Of a stretch of 60,777 nt of DNA, positions 1 through 9,049 are shown piece by piece. Below the pieces are notes generated by a model that saw only the letters and a program-made list of their open reading frames with translations, did not search any database and was not told the origin of the DNA. Numbering within the stretch: the stretch's first letter is position 1; every line of letters starts with the position of its first letter. The position numbers were made by a program, and so were the translations under genes. Source of the stretch: Candidatus Bathyarchaeota archaeon. Lineage in GTDB: Archaea; Thermoproteota; Bathyarchaeia; Bathyarchaeales; Bathycorpusculaceae. The DNA lies in the NCBI GenBank assembly GCA_026014705.1, contig JAOZHU010000029.1, positions 1 to 60,777 on the forward strand, given 5' to 3'.

Positions 1-9
1 TATGCCTGC

Positions 10-25
10 TTTATATAGGGGGTAT
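10..25 (+). promoter_or_regulatory. TATA-like box plus G-tract element, copy a
   Basis: TTTATATA at 10-17 is followed directly by GGGGG at 18-22 and then TAT. It lies about 120 bases upstream of the Hel308 start, in the coding direction. It belongs to a five-member set described under findings. A role as promoter or operator is inferred. Confidence 0.45.
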
Positions 26-143
26 TGTTTTTTCTGAGCATAACCGAAAATGCCATCTGAAATTGCGCAGAACAACGCGGATAACACTATAAAGCTGCCT
101 TTCACATATGTTGCTGTAACAAACTCAGTGATGGCGCATTCAA

Positions 144-2381
144 GTGAAAGTAACAGAGCTACCCTTGCCTGAACCGCTAAAGGCGTTAACGCTTCAGTCA
201 GGCATCGCAGAATTGTATCCACCTCAACAAGAAGCCATACTAGCTGGAGTGCTGGAAGGCAAAAACCTCGTATTAGCTAGCCCAACCGCCTCGGGAAAAA
301 CCTTGGTAAGCGAATTATGCGGCATCAAGCACGTTTTGGAAAAAAACGGCAAAGTAATCTACTTGGCACCCTTAAGGGCTCTAGCGAACGAGAAATTTGA
401 TGAATTCCAAAAGTACACTGTGCTCACCAAGCCCAACGGCAAACGCGTGAACATAGGCATCAGCACAGGCGACTTCGACAGTAGCGACCCATGGCTCGAA
501 AACTACGACATAATAGTAACCACAAACGAAAAAGCAGACTCGCTTTTGAGGCACAGAGCCAAATGGATGGACTCGATTTCGCTGGTGGTCGCCGACGAAG
601 TTCACCTGCTCAATGAAGCTGAACGCGGACCAACATTAGAAGTAGTTTTGGCACGACTCATGCAGATTAATCCAGAGACACAGATTCTCGCGTTAAGCGC
701 CACAATAGGCAACGTCGAAGAAATCGCAGGATGGCTCAAAGCCCAATACGTCGTGACAGAATGGCGCCCAGTCACACTGAAAGAAGGCGTACTCCTACAC
801 GATGAAATACAATACAAAGACGGCGACGCAAAAAAAATCGAGAAAAAAACCAAAAACGCAGTCATAAACCTAGCGTTAAATACGGTGAAAACTGGCGGGC
901 AAGCACTGGTTTTCGCGTCTACAAGAAAAAACTCTGCGACGCTGGCGAAAAACATCGCAGACTACATGGGCGAAGCATTGTCGAGACCAATCAAACGGAC
1001 TTTGGAGCATGAAGCAGAAAAAATCCTTTCCACAGGCGAAAGAACACGCATCAGCGAAGCACTTGCTGAACTCATCAAATGCGGTACGGCATTCCACCAC
1101 GCTGGCTTAGCGGGTGCACATCGCAGGTTAATTGAGGATTTATTCCGGCAGGGAAAAATCAAGGTGTTAGCCGCCACTCCAACATTAGCCTTTGGCGTTA
1201 ACTTGCCTGCGCGCATTGTTATAATTCAGGATTACAGGCGCTATGAAGCTGGTTACGGCTATTACCCCATCGCCGTTTTGGAGTATAAGCAGATGGCTGG
1301 AAGAGCAGGAAGACCAAAATATGACAAGGCAGGAGAAGCAGTGCTTATCGCCAAAACGGCTGATGAAGCAGACTACTTGATGGGCAGCTACATTCTCGCG
1401 AAACCAGAGAGAATCTGGTCACGCCTCGCTGTAGAAAAAATAATACGTACCCATGTTCTCGCCACAGTAGCCTCAGACTTTGCACACACGGAAAACGGCA
1501 TCTACGAGTTTTTCGCAAAAACCTTCTATGCGTACCAGTACGACGTGAAAGCAATCAGAAGCATAATAGCGAAAATCCTGAAGTACCTCTACGACCAAGA
1601 AATGCTTGAAGTTGACGGCGAAAATATTTACGCCACAAAACTCGGAAAACGCGTAAGCGAACTCTACATTGACCCTGCTTCGGCAGTGGTGATCCGTGAC
1701 GCACTTAAGCAGAAGCCTGCTTACTTGACGGATTTGAGCTTGTTACATTTGATTGCGCATACGCCGGATATGGGTCCAATAATGCGACCTTACTCGCAGG
1801 AATACGACGAAATGGCAATGCTCATGGAAGAGCATAAGGAAGAGTTCTTCACAGAAACGCCCAGCGAATGGGAAGACCGAATAGCCTATGAAGAGTTTTT
1901 GGGCGAAATTAAAACTGCCATGGTTCTGAAAAACTGGATTGAAGAAGTAAGCGAAGACGCGCTGATAGAACGTTTCAGGGTACAACCAGGCGATTTATAC
2001 AGGATAATTGAGAGCGCGAAATGGATGCTTTACGCCACGCATGAATTAGCCACGCTGCTTGGAGACAAAGAGATTCCGCGCTTGTCGTTTGAACTTGTGG
2101 AACGCGTAGCAAAAGGCATAAAGAAAGAGCTTCTGCCAATCGTCAAGTTGGAAGGCGTTGGACGCGTGCGCGGACGCATAATATTCAACGCAGGTTACAA
2201 AACAATAGAGGACATAAAACACGCGCCACTGGATAGCTTAACTAATCTGCCTTTGATAGGTCCCCGGTTAGCTAAGAAAATAAAAGAGCAAGTTGGCGGC
2301 TTCGTGAAAAAAGACGCGTGGGAAAAACTGGAAAAAGGTGAAGAATGGAAACAGAAAGCGCTGACAGAGTTTGACGCTTAG
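144..2381 (+). CDS. hel308: Hel308-family ATP-dependent DNA helicase
   Basis: This is a superfamily 2, 3'-5' DNA helicase of the archaeal Hel308/Hjm family, which acts on stalled replication forks and recombination intermediates. The 745-residue length is normal for the family. Visible motifs are Walker A SPTASGKT (about residues 46-53), the DEVH box (151-154), LALSATIGN (motif III) and QMAGRAGRP (motif VI). A winged-helix/ratchet region and a C-terminal helix-hairpin-helix-like segment (LIGPRLAKKIKEQVGG, about residue 700) follow. The start is GTG at 144 and gives the expected N-terminus with the Q-motif region YPPQQEA. The stop overlaps the stop of the convergent purB gene by four bases. 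Family assignment is secure; the role is from family knowledge. Confidence 0.95.
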   Translation: MKVTELPLPEPLKALTLQSGIAELYPPQQEAILAGVLEGKNLVLASPTASGKTLVSELCGIKHVLEKNGKVIYLAPLRALANEKFDEFQKYTVLTKPNGKRVNIGISTGDFDSSDPWLENYDIIVTTNEKADSLLRHRAKWMDSISLVVADEVHLLNEAERGPTLEVVLARLMQINPETQILALSATIGNVEEIAGWLKAQYVVTEWRPVTLKEGVLLHDEIQYKDGDAKKIEKKTKNAVINLALNTVKTGGQALVFASTRKNSATLAKNIADYMGEALSRPIKRTLEHEAEKILSTGERTRISEALAELIKCGTAFHHAGLAGAHRRLIEDLFRQGKIKVLAATPTLAFGVNLPARIVIIQDYRRYEAGYGYYPIAVLEYKQMAGRAGRPKYDKAGEAVLIAKTADEADYLMGSYILAKPERIWSRLAVEKIIRTHVLATVASDFAHTENGIYEFFAKTFYAYQYDVKAIRSIIAKILKYLYDQEMLEVDGENIYATKLGKRVSELYIDPASAVVIRDALKQKPAYLTDLSLLHLIAHTPDMGPIMRPYSQEYDEMAMLMEEHKEEFFTETPSEWEDRIAYEEFLGEIKTAMVLKNWIEEVSEDALIERFRVQPGDLYRIIESAKWMLYATHELATLLGDKEIPRLSFELVERVAKGIKKELLPIVKLEGVGRVRGRIIFNAGYKTIEDIKHAPLDSLTNLPLIGPRLAKKIKEQVGGFVKKDAWEKLEKGEEWKQKALTEFDA

Positions 2382-3712
2382 CGTTTTCCGAATGCTGCTG
2401 CTTGCACTTCAGCCGTGCCCAAATAGTTTTTCGGGTTTAACGCTACATCTATTTCTTGTTCACTTAGTTTACTGCGTACGAGCTTATCTTCAAGGAGAAC
2501 ATCGCGGAAATGTCGCTTTTCAACCTCGCTTTTCACCGTCAACTTTCTGAGCAGCTCGTGTGCTTCTTGCCTATTCATGCCTTTCCGTGTCAGCGCCATC
2601 ATGACTGCTTCGGACATGCTGCGTCCTTGAGTCCAATCCATGTTCCGCAACATGCGTTGTTCATCGACCCGCAAGTTAGCTACGATATTAATCATTAGAT
2701 TCAGCAGGTAATCCGTCAAGATGCACGCTTCTGGAAAAATGAAGCGTTCAGCAGAAGACTGCGTCAGATCTCGCTCGTGCCAAGTAACAATGTTCTCAAG
2801 CGCTGGAACAACGAGGCTTCTAACTATGCGGGCTAAACCGCAAACGCGCTCGCAAGTTTCAGGGTTACGCTTGTGTGGCATGGTGGAGCTGCCGACTTGC
2901 TTCTCTGTCTCAAAAGATTCAAAAACTTCGGCAATTTCGGGTCTCTGCAGCTCGCGGATTTCCGTGGCGAAGTTCTCCAGTGAAGAAGCGATTAGGGCTA
3001 GTAGGCAAATGAGTTCGGCGTAGCGGTCTCGCTGTACGATTTGCGTGGAAATGTCGGCGGCGCTGATTCCTAACTGTTGCATAACGAGTTCTTGAATGTG
3101 CTGGGCGTGTTCGCCTAGACCTGCTTGTGTGCCCACGGCGCCGCTCATTTTTCCCACTAAGACGCGTTTTCTGCAATCGTTTAGCCGCTGCTTATGTCGA
3201 GAGATTTCGCTTGTCCAAACTGCGAATTTGAAGCCTAGGGTAATGGGCAATGCGTGTTGCCCATGAGTGCGGCCAATCATCACTGTGCTCTTATGCAGTG
3301 AAGTTTTCTCCTGCAGGATGTTTTGGAAACAGGATAGTTTTTTCTCAATGATGTCTATTGCGTCTCTTAGCTGCAACGCGTTAGCTGTGTCAACGATGTC
3401 GTAGCTTGTGGCTCCAAGATGTACGTAGGCGCCGCTTGTGCCGCAGACTTCCGCTAAGGCGCGAACTAACGCGGCAACGTCATGCTTAATTTCTTTCTCA
3501 ATCGCTTTTATGCGGGTTAATTTGATGTGCTTTAGAGATGCTGCCGCTGCGATTTTTTCCGCGTCTTTACGCGGTATGTTGCCAACCTCAGCGTGAGCGT
3601 AAGCCAAAGCCGCTTCAACATCAAGCATTTTTTGGACGCGGTTTTCTTCCTCGAAGACTCGGCGCATCTCGGCTGTTCCGTATCTGCCTGTGTCTATGGG
3701 TAGTATTGGCAA
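2378..3712 (-). CDS. purB: Adenylosuccinate lyase
   Basis: Fumarase/aspartase superfamily enzyme that releases fumarate from SAICAR and from adenylosuccinate in purine and AMP synthesis. The superfamily signature SSTMPHKRNPE is present about residue 280, and the motif GRTHGQHALPIT lies about residue 148. At 444 residues it has normal length. The start is TTG (MPILPIDTGRYG), preceded by GAGGGA, which can serve as ribosome binding site. The N-terminus matches PurB proteins, where the substrate-binding RYG segment lies close to the start. It is transcribed toward Hel308, with a four-base overlap of the two stop codons. Confidence 0.95.
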   Translation of the reverse strand: MPILPIDTGRYGTAEMRRVFEEENRVQKMLDVEAALAYAHAEVGNIPRKDAEKIAAAASLKHIKLTRIKAIEKEIKHDVAALVRALAEVCGTSGAYVHLGATSYDIVDTANALQLRDAIDIIEKKLSCFQNILQEKTSLHKSTVMIGRTHGQHALPITLGFKFAVWTSEISRHKQRLNDCRKRVLVGKMSGAVGTQAGLGEHAQHIQELVMQQLGISAADISTQIVQRDRYAELICLLALIASSLENFATEIRELQRPEIAEVFESFETEKQVGSSTMPHKRNPETCERVCGLARIVRSLVVPALENIVTWHERDLTQSSAERFIFPEACILTDYLLNLMINIVANLRVDEQRMLRNMDWTQGRSMSEAVMMALTRKGMNRQEAHELLRKLTVKSEVEKRHFRDVLLEDKLVRSKLSEQEIDVALNPKNYLGTAEVQAAAFGKR

Positions 3713-3801
3713 TTCGTTGTTCCCTCAGCAAAAGGATACGCTGATTAAAGATAAATGCCTTATTAAACAATGACCGAACAGCAAGTGTTCGGAGGAGCGC
3801 A

Positions 3802-5268
3802 ATGAGTATGAGAACGCTAATATCCGTGTTGAACAAAACAGGCGAAAACGCTATTGACGTTGTTGTTAGTTCACTTAAGGCATTACTTGGAGAGCCTTCA
3901 GACAGTTACGGTATTGCAACACCTACTCCCTGCGGAGAAAAAGAGGCTGATGCCTCGCAGAGCCAATGCGCGAAATCGAAAACAGCTGTAGGCTACACTA
4001 TACCGAAGACTCCCGCGGAAGACGAGACGCAACCTGCAAAGTTAGATAACTCAATGCTCGTGTTTGCTGGAAGAATATATTCCCCAGCTCGAACGGTTTC
4101 GGCGACAGGATTCGTCGCCAACAAACTACGAAAAGACCCCTTCAAGGCAGCGGAGGCATTCTTAGACCAAGTCGAGGGTGACTTCGGATTCATCATAACA
4201 GAGCCAAACAGGCTGATCGCTGGAAGAGACCCAATGGGCGTACAACCGCTTTACTATGGAGACAACAGTAGCGTCGCGGCTATTGCCACCAACCGGGAAG
4301 CCCTGTGGGCAATGGACATAGAAAAGCCGCAGTCGTTTCCGCCGGGAAATTTGGCATTTATCACCTGCAGCGGCTGCAAATTCAAGCCTGTCAAGACGCT
4401 TGTCTACGTTGAGCCGAAACCGATAAACATGCAGGAAGCGGCGGCAACACTGCAGAAGCTGCTAGAGGGCTCTGTTCGCAAACGCGTTCAGGGGTTGAAA
4501 GAAGTGGCAGTGGCGTTTTCCGGTGGATTAGACAGCAGTGTGATTGCGTTTCTGGTCAAGAAACTCGGCATTGGCGTTCATCTCATTCACGTGAGCTTGA
4601 AGAATCAGATTGAAATTGAGACTGCGAAAGCAGCCGCTGAACAACTTGGGCTGCCACTCCATGTTCGTCTTTTCGGAGAGGATTATATTGAAAAGGTGGT
4701 CGCGAAAGTTGTGCAGATTATCGAAGAGCCAGACCCAGTTAAAGCAGCAATTGGCGTGCCATTTTACTGGACGGCAGAAACGACGGCAGAATTAGGCTTG
4801 AAGGTATTGTTGGCTGGGCAAGGTGCTGATGAGCTTTTCGGAGGATACCAACGCTACATCAATGATTATCTACGCCACGGAGAAGAAACCGTGAGAAAAA
4901 AGATGTTTGATGACGTAATTAGGCTTCCTGAGAGCAATATCGAAAGGGATGTTAAAATTTGTAATTGCCAGAATATAGAGCTGCGTTTGCCATTTGCCTC
5001 GTATAGAATTGCGGAGTTCGCAATACGCTTGCCAATAGAACTGAAACTCGAGAAGAAAACAGTTTCCCAGCGAAAGCTTATTCTGAGGAACGTAGCCAAA
5101 AAAATGGGTTTGCCCCCATCGATAACCGAGAAACCTAAGAAGGCAGTGCAATATTCTACAGGGGTGAACGGTGCGCTCAAAAAAATTGCAAAAAACCACA
5201 AACAAACAATAAGAGAATACATAGATACTCTGTTTCTCAGAGAAAACGACGCTGCAGGCGAGAAATAA
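3802..5268 (+). CDS. Asparagine synthetase-like protein without the N-terminal cysteine
   Basis: The C-terminal half is a PP-loop ATP pyrophosphatase of the asparagine synthetase B type, with FSGGLDSS at about residues 237-244 and GQGADELFGGYQRY at about 339-352. It should activate aspartate or a related carboxylate by adenylation. The N-terminal part resembles the Ntn glutaminase domain (AGRDPMGVQPLYYG), but the protein begins MSMRTL and has no cysteine at position 2, the nucleophile that releases ammonia from glutamine. It is therefore probably ammonia-dependent or fed by another amidotransferase. GGAGGAG at 3791-3797 lies just before the ATG. It is divergent from purB. The exact substrate cannot be read from the sequence. 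Confidence 0.8.
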   Translation: MSMRTLISVLNKTGENAIDVVVSSLKALLGEPSDSYGIATPTPCGEKEADASQSQCAKSKTAVGYTIPKTPAEDETQPAKLDNSMLVFAGRIYSPARTVSATGFVANKLRKDPFKAAEAFLDQVEGDFGFIITEPNRLIAGRDPMGVQPLYYGDNSSVAAIATNREALWAMDIEKPQSFPPGNLAFITCSGCKFKPVKTLVYVEPKPINMQEAAATLQKLLEGSVRKRVQGLKEVAVAFSGGLDSSVIAFLVKKLGIGVHLIHVSLKNQIEIETAKAAAEQLGLPLHVRLFGEDYIEKVVAKVVQIIEEPDPVKAAIGVPFYWTAETTAELGLKVLLAGQGADELFGGYQRYINDYLRHGEETVRKKMFDDVIRLPESNIERDVKICNCQNIELRLPFASYRIAEFAIRLPIELKLEKKTVSQRKLILRNVAKKMGLPPSITEKPKKAVQYSTGVNGALKKIAKNHKQTIREYIDTLFLRENDAAGEK

Positions 5269-5523
5269 ATTTAAAATTGCTCTAACTGAGTTCACGGTAA
5301 CAGCCTAACCAAAACCTGCAGTAAACCGTAGACTTAAGAAAACCGAATACCGCAGAAGACTCGTTCTATTCCACTGTGTAAAAAAAGAGAGAAATGGCAC
5401 AGCGACAAATAGCGCTAAAGCACGCAAGACTAAACGAGTCGAATAAAAGGAGGAATAAATTCTAAGATAACTATTGATGTGAAAAGCGCGCAAGCAACAA
5501 GAAGCGGGGGTCGCGGTTTCCGC

Positions 5524-5706
5524 TTACTCGATTACCTGAATGGCGCCTGTAGGGCACTGTGCTTCGCAAGCTCTACAGACTAGGCACTCGTCTACTTTTG
5601 TTGGAACGGACTTGCCGTCTTTAATTTCGTAGACGCCTACGGGGCAGGTGTTTGCGCATGTTTCGCATCCAGTACACTTATCGTTATCAACCACTATTTT
5701 TACCAT
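5524..5706 (-). CDS. 2[4Fe-4S] ferredoxin
   Basis: A 60-residue electron carrier with two complete CxxCxxCxxxCP clusters: Cys 11, 14, 17 and 21, and Cys 41, 44, 47 and 51. This is the classic clostridial-type fold that serves low-potential electron transfer to or from 2-oxoacid oxidoreductases and similar enzymes in anaerobic archaea. Neither adjacent gene is an evident redox partner, so the partner is unknown. It is followed leftward by about 250 bases with no recognisable gene. Confidence 0.95.
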   Translation of the reverse strand: MVKIVVDNDKCTGCETCANTCPVGVYEIKDGKSVPTKVDECLVCRACEAQCPTGAIQVIE

Positions 5707-5770
5707 ATTTCATACCTCTTGTGGGTTTTATTGAAAAAGTAAAGCAGAGGAATAAAAGTGTTTAGGTTTG

Positions 5771-7522
5771 TTAAGGCGCTTCTTCACGTAGTCGCAGGAG
5801 TATTCCGTTAATTGTCGCTTCAGCTTTTTCTTTTCGCCGTTGGCAATCAGCAAGTAACTTTTTGTAGTCCTCCAATGATAGTGCGCCTCTTTTGAATCTT
5901 CCTTCAATGTTTCTACTGCTTGTCGCAGTTTCGCTGAGTTCAGCCTCTGCAACTTCAAGTTGACGGGTCAACGCCGCGTAATTCCCGCCTGCGCGTCGGA
6001 AAAGTGCTTTCAACTCCGCGATGCTCTTGGAGAGTGAATCTATACGATTCTCCATGTTCCTTCTTTGCACTTTATAATGTCGCCTTGGAATTTTTCCCTT
6101 CTGTGCCCTTGCGTCGAGAAGCTTCAAATCAGAGGTCAAGCGATTCTTTTCATTGTAAGCTTCAGTGAAAGCTTTCACATTATCTCTTGTGATGCCAATC
6201 GACAATCTTGGCGGTATAACTGGCGAAGGCTCTGGAGTTTTAGGTCTCCATAGAAAGGCAACAACAATGCATCCAGTAACGGCTAAAACCCATATCCATA
6301 TTGTCGGTCGAAAAGACAGCCAAAGCGGATCATAATCATACGCTACTTGCCCAACGGTTTCTGAGGGAGAAGAATTGTCTATGTAAGTGACGCCTTTTCT
6401 GGTTATCGACAGTGTTTCTTGGAAGATTTCTCTACTTATACTTACTGAGTGGTCTACTGCGGGAAGCGTTGGGGCTATAAAATGTGCGCCTTCGGGAGGA
6501 ACAATGGTAACGAATGCTTCATTAACGTAACAGTTCAAAGGAGGAAAGAGGTCAAAATTAATGGCAAAGCAGGTGGCGTCTGTCGCCGAAATTTTAGGCA
6601 ATTTATACTCGGTTGTCACCGTTGTGGATTCGCCGCTGTTTAGACTCGAAGTAAAATTAACGTTTATGACCTTGGCGAGGGCGCTACTGCTTGAGACTCG
6701 AGTCGTTAAAGCTCTGCCGAATTCATCTCTGCTGATGATATCCGAAGCGGCGATAGGCAGACTTAATTCGAGAGAAGCAAGGATGCTTGGCGATTTGTTA
6801 ATAATACGGTAACTGTCCAAAGATGTTACATCTGCTGCTGCGTTTATTGTGATTCTGCGGTTCAGTGTGGTTATGTCGAGTATGTGAAGAGAACTTCTTG
6901 GAAGAAAAACGGCAGTTGCAGGTGCATAGGTAAACGCAGCTAAATTGTTCTTCGCAAAATTTGTCTTGTCCACGGCGCCATCATCTTTTTTGACCGTTAC
7001 CTCTGCAGCCCCACCGGGAACCAAAAGAGTGACATTAACGCGGTTAACCTCTTTAGCAAAACTGGGATAAACTGGAAAGTCAACAGTAAAACGTTGGATA
7101 GCTGGATCATAACCAACAAGGTCGTTCGAAAACACAAAGACCACGGTGAAAACCTGCGGAAACCCCTGCGGAAACCCCTGCGGAAAACCGATTTTCACAC
7201 CATAAAAACCGCTTCTGCCCTCGAAAGGCACACCAAGACTAACAGGCAAACTGCCACCATCCGAATAAGCCACAACCTTAAGAACATAGGCACCATACTC
7301 GTACGGAAAACCAACCAAAAAACCATCTGAAGCTTGCCCAGAAGCGCGCACGATGTCATGCACAACCACATGCCCTGAATACATGACCTCAACCTGATGA
7401 TCAACATGGTGAATACTGTAGTCAGCTCCTTCAGCCAAAACCATGCTGGTGAACCCAAAAAAAGACAAGAAGCAGAGTGACAAAAGAAGACCAGCAACAA
7501 AAACCACCGCAAACCTCTCCAC
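5771..7522 (-). CDS. Secreted, C-terminally anchored membrane protein with cytoplasmic coiled coil
   Basis: Predicted topology: an N-terminal signal peptide (about residues 1-30, hydrophobic core VVFVAGLLLSLCFLSFFGF), a large extracytoplasmic beta-rich region to about residue 420, one membrane span (IWIWVLAVTGCIVVAFLW) and a charged, helical cytoplasmic tail of about 130 residues ending at the C-terminus. A short tandem repeat GFPQ-GFPQ-GFPQ lies about residue 113. No enzyme motif is visible. The architecture (beta-rich lumenal/extracellular domains, single late span, helical tail) recalls ribophorin I of the oligosaccharyltransferase, but this rests on topology and is weak. It is transcribed away from the Trm112 gene. 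Confidence 0.75.
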   Translation of the reverse strand: MERFAVVFVAGLLLSLCFLSFFGFTSMVLAEGADYSIHHVDHQVEVMYSGHVVVHDIVRASGQASDGFLVGFPYEYGAYVLKVVAYSDGGSLPVSLGVPFEGRSGFYGVKIGFPQGFPQGFPQVFTVVFVFSNDLVGYDPAIQRFTVDFPVYPSFAKEVNRVNVTLLVPGGAAEVTVKKDDGAVDKTNFAKNNLAAFTYAPATAVFLPRSSLHILDITTLNRRITINAAADVTSLDSYRIINKSPSILASLELSLPIAASDIISRDEFGRALTTRVSSSSALAKVINVNFTSSLNSGESTTVTTEYKLPKISATDATCFAINFDLFPPLNCYVNEAFVTIVPPEGAHFIAPTLPAVDHSVSISREIFQETLSITRKGVTYIDNSSPSETVGQVAYDYDPLWLSFRPTIWIWVLAVTGCIVVAFLWRPKTPEPSPVIPPRLSIGITRDNVKAFTEAYNEKNRLTSDLKLLDARAQKGKIPRRHYKVQRRNMENRIDSLSKSIAELKALFRRAGGNYAALTRQLEVAEAELSETATSSRNIEGRFKRGALSLEDYKKLLADCQRRKEKAEATINGILLRLREEAP

Positions 7523-7655
7523 TTAAATTCCCCCGCTTCAATTTCTCTATTTTACTAGTCCCCACACTTATTTACTTTTAGAAAAACCATTAAACTTAGC
7601 ACGAAATAAACTGCCCCGACAAAATAACAGCCCAACCGCGCAGTACATTTGTCAA

Positions 7656-7676
7656 GGCACTGCGAAAGCAAGTGCC
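7656..7676. other. Inverted repeat (hairpin) in a divergent intergenic region
   Basis: GGCACT at 7656-7661 pairs with AGTGCC at 7671-7676 around a nine-base loop. A lower stem CGCAG/CTGCG can extend it with an asymmetric bulge. It lies between two divergent genes, just upstream of the TATA-like element at 7703, so it could be an operator or an RNA hairpin. Function is unknown. Confidence 0.35.
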
Positions 7677-7702
7677 CTGCGGCGAATAGTTCACATTTAT
7701 AG

Positions 7703-7722
7703 TATAAATAAGGGGGCTATAG
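7703..7722 (+). promoter_or_regulatory. TATA-like box plus G-tract element, copy b
   Basis: TATAAATAA at 7703-7711 is followed by GGGGG (7712-7716) and CTATAG (7717-7722). It lies about 100 bases upstream of the Trm112-like gene in the coding direction. It belongs to the five-member set described under findings. Confidence 0.5.
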
Positions 7723-7812
7723 ATTTCCCCGAGCGATAGCAGCGCAGAGATACTGGCATAGGCAAATTTTAATAGACTGAACAACCCTAACCATTTTCCG
7801 AGGAAACCCGCG

Positions 7813-8085
7813 ATGAGACCGAAACTCATGGAAATTCTCGCTTGCCCAATCGACAAGTACCACCCGCTGGAACTGCACGTTTTCGAAGAAAAAGACGAAA
7901 TAACAGAAGGCTTAATCATCTGCCCAAAGTGCCAACGCTGGTACCCCATCCGCGAAGAAATCCCAGAAATGCTGCCTGACGAACTGCGAAAAGAAAACGA
8001 GGACCTGCCTTTTCTGAAAAAATGGAAAAACCAAATACCAGAAAAAATAGTAAAAGAAGGCAAACCCTTCAATTTAACGCATTAG
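7813..8085 (+). CDS. Trm112-like zinc-binding methyltransferase activator
   Basis: A 90-residue member of the Trm112/UPF0434 family. In eukaryotes and archaea Trm112 binds and stabilises several SAM methyltransferases that modify tRNA, rRNA and release factor. Visible features are LACPIDKYHPLEL near the N-terminus (Cys 11), ICPKCQRWYPI (Cys 37 and 40) and the conserved IREEIPEMLPDE segment. Only three of the four usual zinc-ligand cysteines are seen, which is common in this family. It stands alone, divergent from the membrane protein gene to its left. The partner methyltransferase is not in the window. Confidence 0.85.
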   Translation: MRPKLMEILACPIDKYHPLELHVFEEKDEITEGLIICPKCQRWYPIREEIPEMLPDELRKENEDLPFLKKWKNQIPEKIVKEGKPFNLTH

Positions 8086-8101
8086 ATAACCGCGCAGAAC
8101 G

Positions 8102-9049
8102 CTACCTGAGTTTCACCGCTCTGTTTTTCACCGAAGACTGCAAAGCCGCCTCAGCAGCCTGCAAAGCTTTAACGCCATCAGATGCTTTTATCAACGGCTT
8201 TGCTCTTTCAGACACGCAATCAACGAAATGCTGCAGCTCAAGCTTCAAAGGCTCTTGCCACGGAAGCCTCGGCTGCAAAGTTTCTTTTGCACTTTCAATC
8301 CACAACTCCTGCGTAATATAATCCAACCGCATTATAGCTTCACTCCCAGTTACCGTCAAAGTCCTAGTTTTATAAGGCGTCAACCAATTAGACTCAATAA
8401 ACGCGGTTTTCCCATCTTCAAAAGTAAGCATAATCTGCGCGTAATCCTCAAACTTCTTATGCCGCATACTACCTGTCTTCGCGTAAACAGCAATCGGATC
8501 CTCATTCGACACATAACGCATAACATCTATATCATGAATTGCTGTATCCTTCACCACACCAACATCGCCTATCCGTTCAGGCCATTGAGAAACCCTCTTC
8601 GCGGTAACACACACAAGCTCCCCGATTCTCTTGTTTACAACAGCCTCTCGGATATGCTGCAACCCGGGAATAAACCGCATCAAGAAACCCACCGTCAAAT
8701 ACAAACCGTTTTTCTCAGCCGCTTCCACAAGTCTTTCTGCCTGATTAACATGAGTAGCCATGGGTTTTTCAACAAGAACATGCTTCCCAGCATTCAAAGC
8801 CTTAAACGCTTCTTTAGCGAGACTAGTTGACCAAGTGCATATGCTTACAGCCTCAATTTCCTCATTCCTCAACATCCGTGAGCTGCTAGTGTAGGCTTTT
8901 ACACCAAATTGAGCAGCTACATTTTTCGCGCGCTCCGCGTTTGCATCGCAAACGGCAATGAGTTCAGTGGACTGCAGTTCCTTGTAAACTCTTGCATGGT
9001 TTTTCCCCCAGAACCCTGTGCCCACAACCGCGACACCTAGCTCTTTCAT
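8102..9049 (-). CDS. Gfo/Idh/MocA-family oxidoreductase
   Basis: NAD(P)-dependent sugar oxidoreductase. It has an N-terminal Rossmann fold with VVGTGFWGKNHARVY (residues 8-22), the family EKP motif (VEKPMATH, about residue 95) and the C-terminal alpha/beta domain with TAIHDIDVMRYV. By family and context a likely substrate is a UDP-N-acetylhexosamine, as in WlbA-type 3-dehydrogenases, but this is inferred. It is the last gene of a leftward operon. Its ATG overlaps the stop of the upstream nucleotide-sugar dehydrogenase by four bases (ATGA), so the two are translationally coupled. Length is normal at 315 residues. Confidence 0.88.
   Translation of the reverse strand: MKELGVAVVGTGFWGKNHARVYKELQSTELIAVCDANAERAKNVAAQFGVKAYTSSSRMLRNEEIEAVSICTWSTSLAKEAFKALNAGKHVLVEKPMATHVNQAERLVEAAEKNGLYLTVGFLMRFIPGLQHIREAVVNKRIGELVCVTAKRVSQWPERIGDVGVVKDTAIHDIDVMRYVSNEDPIAVYAKTGSMRHKKFEDYAQIMLTFEDGKTAFIESNWLTPYKTRTLTVTGSEAIMRLDYITQELWIESAKETLQPRLPWQEPLKLELQHFVDCVSERAKPLIKASDGVKALQAAEAALQSSVKNRAVKLR

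Noticed and set aside
5391-5462. A 23-codon basic frame (MAQRQIALKHARLNES) between the asparagine-synthetase-like gene and ferredoxin.
   Set aside because: It does not match L39e, L41e or other small ribosomal proteins, and has no clear signal.
7636-7700. Possible H/ACA guide RNA formed by the hairpin at 7656 with a lower stem.
   Set aside because: The internal loop is one-sided, and no ACA box lies at the correct distance from the lower stem.
7771-7787. ATAGACTGAACAACCCT occurs here and again at 23567-23583.
   Set aside because: Seventeen bases in an A+T-rich 60-kb window may match by chance, and part of the second copy belongs to the decayed regulator. No other shared sequence extends it.
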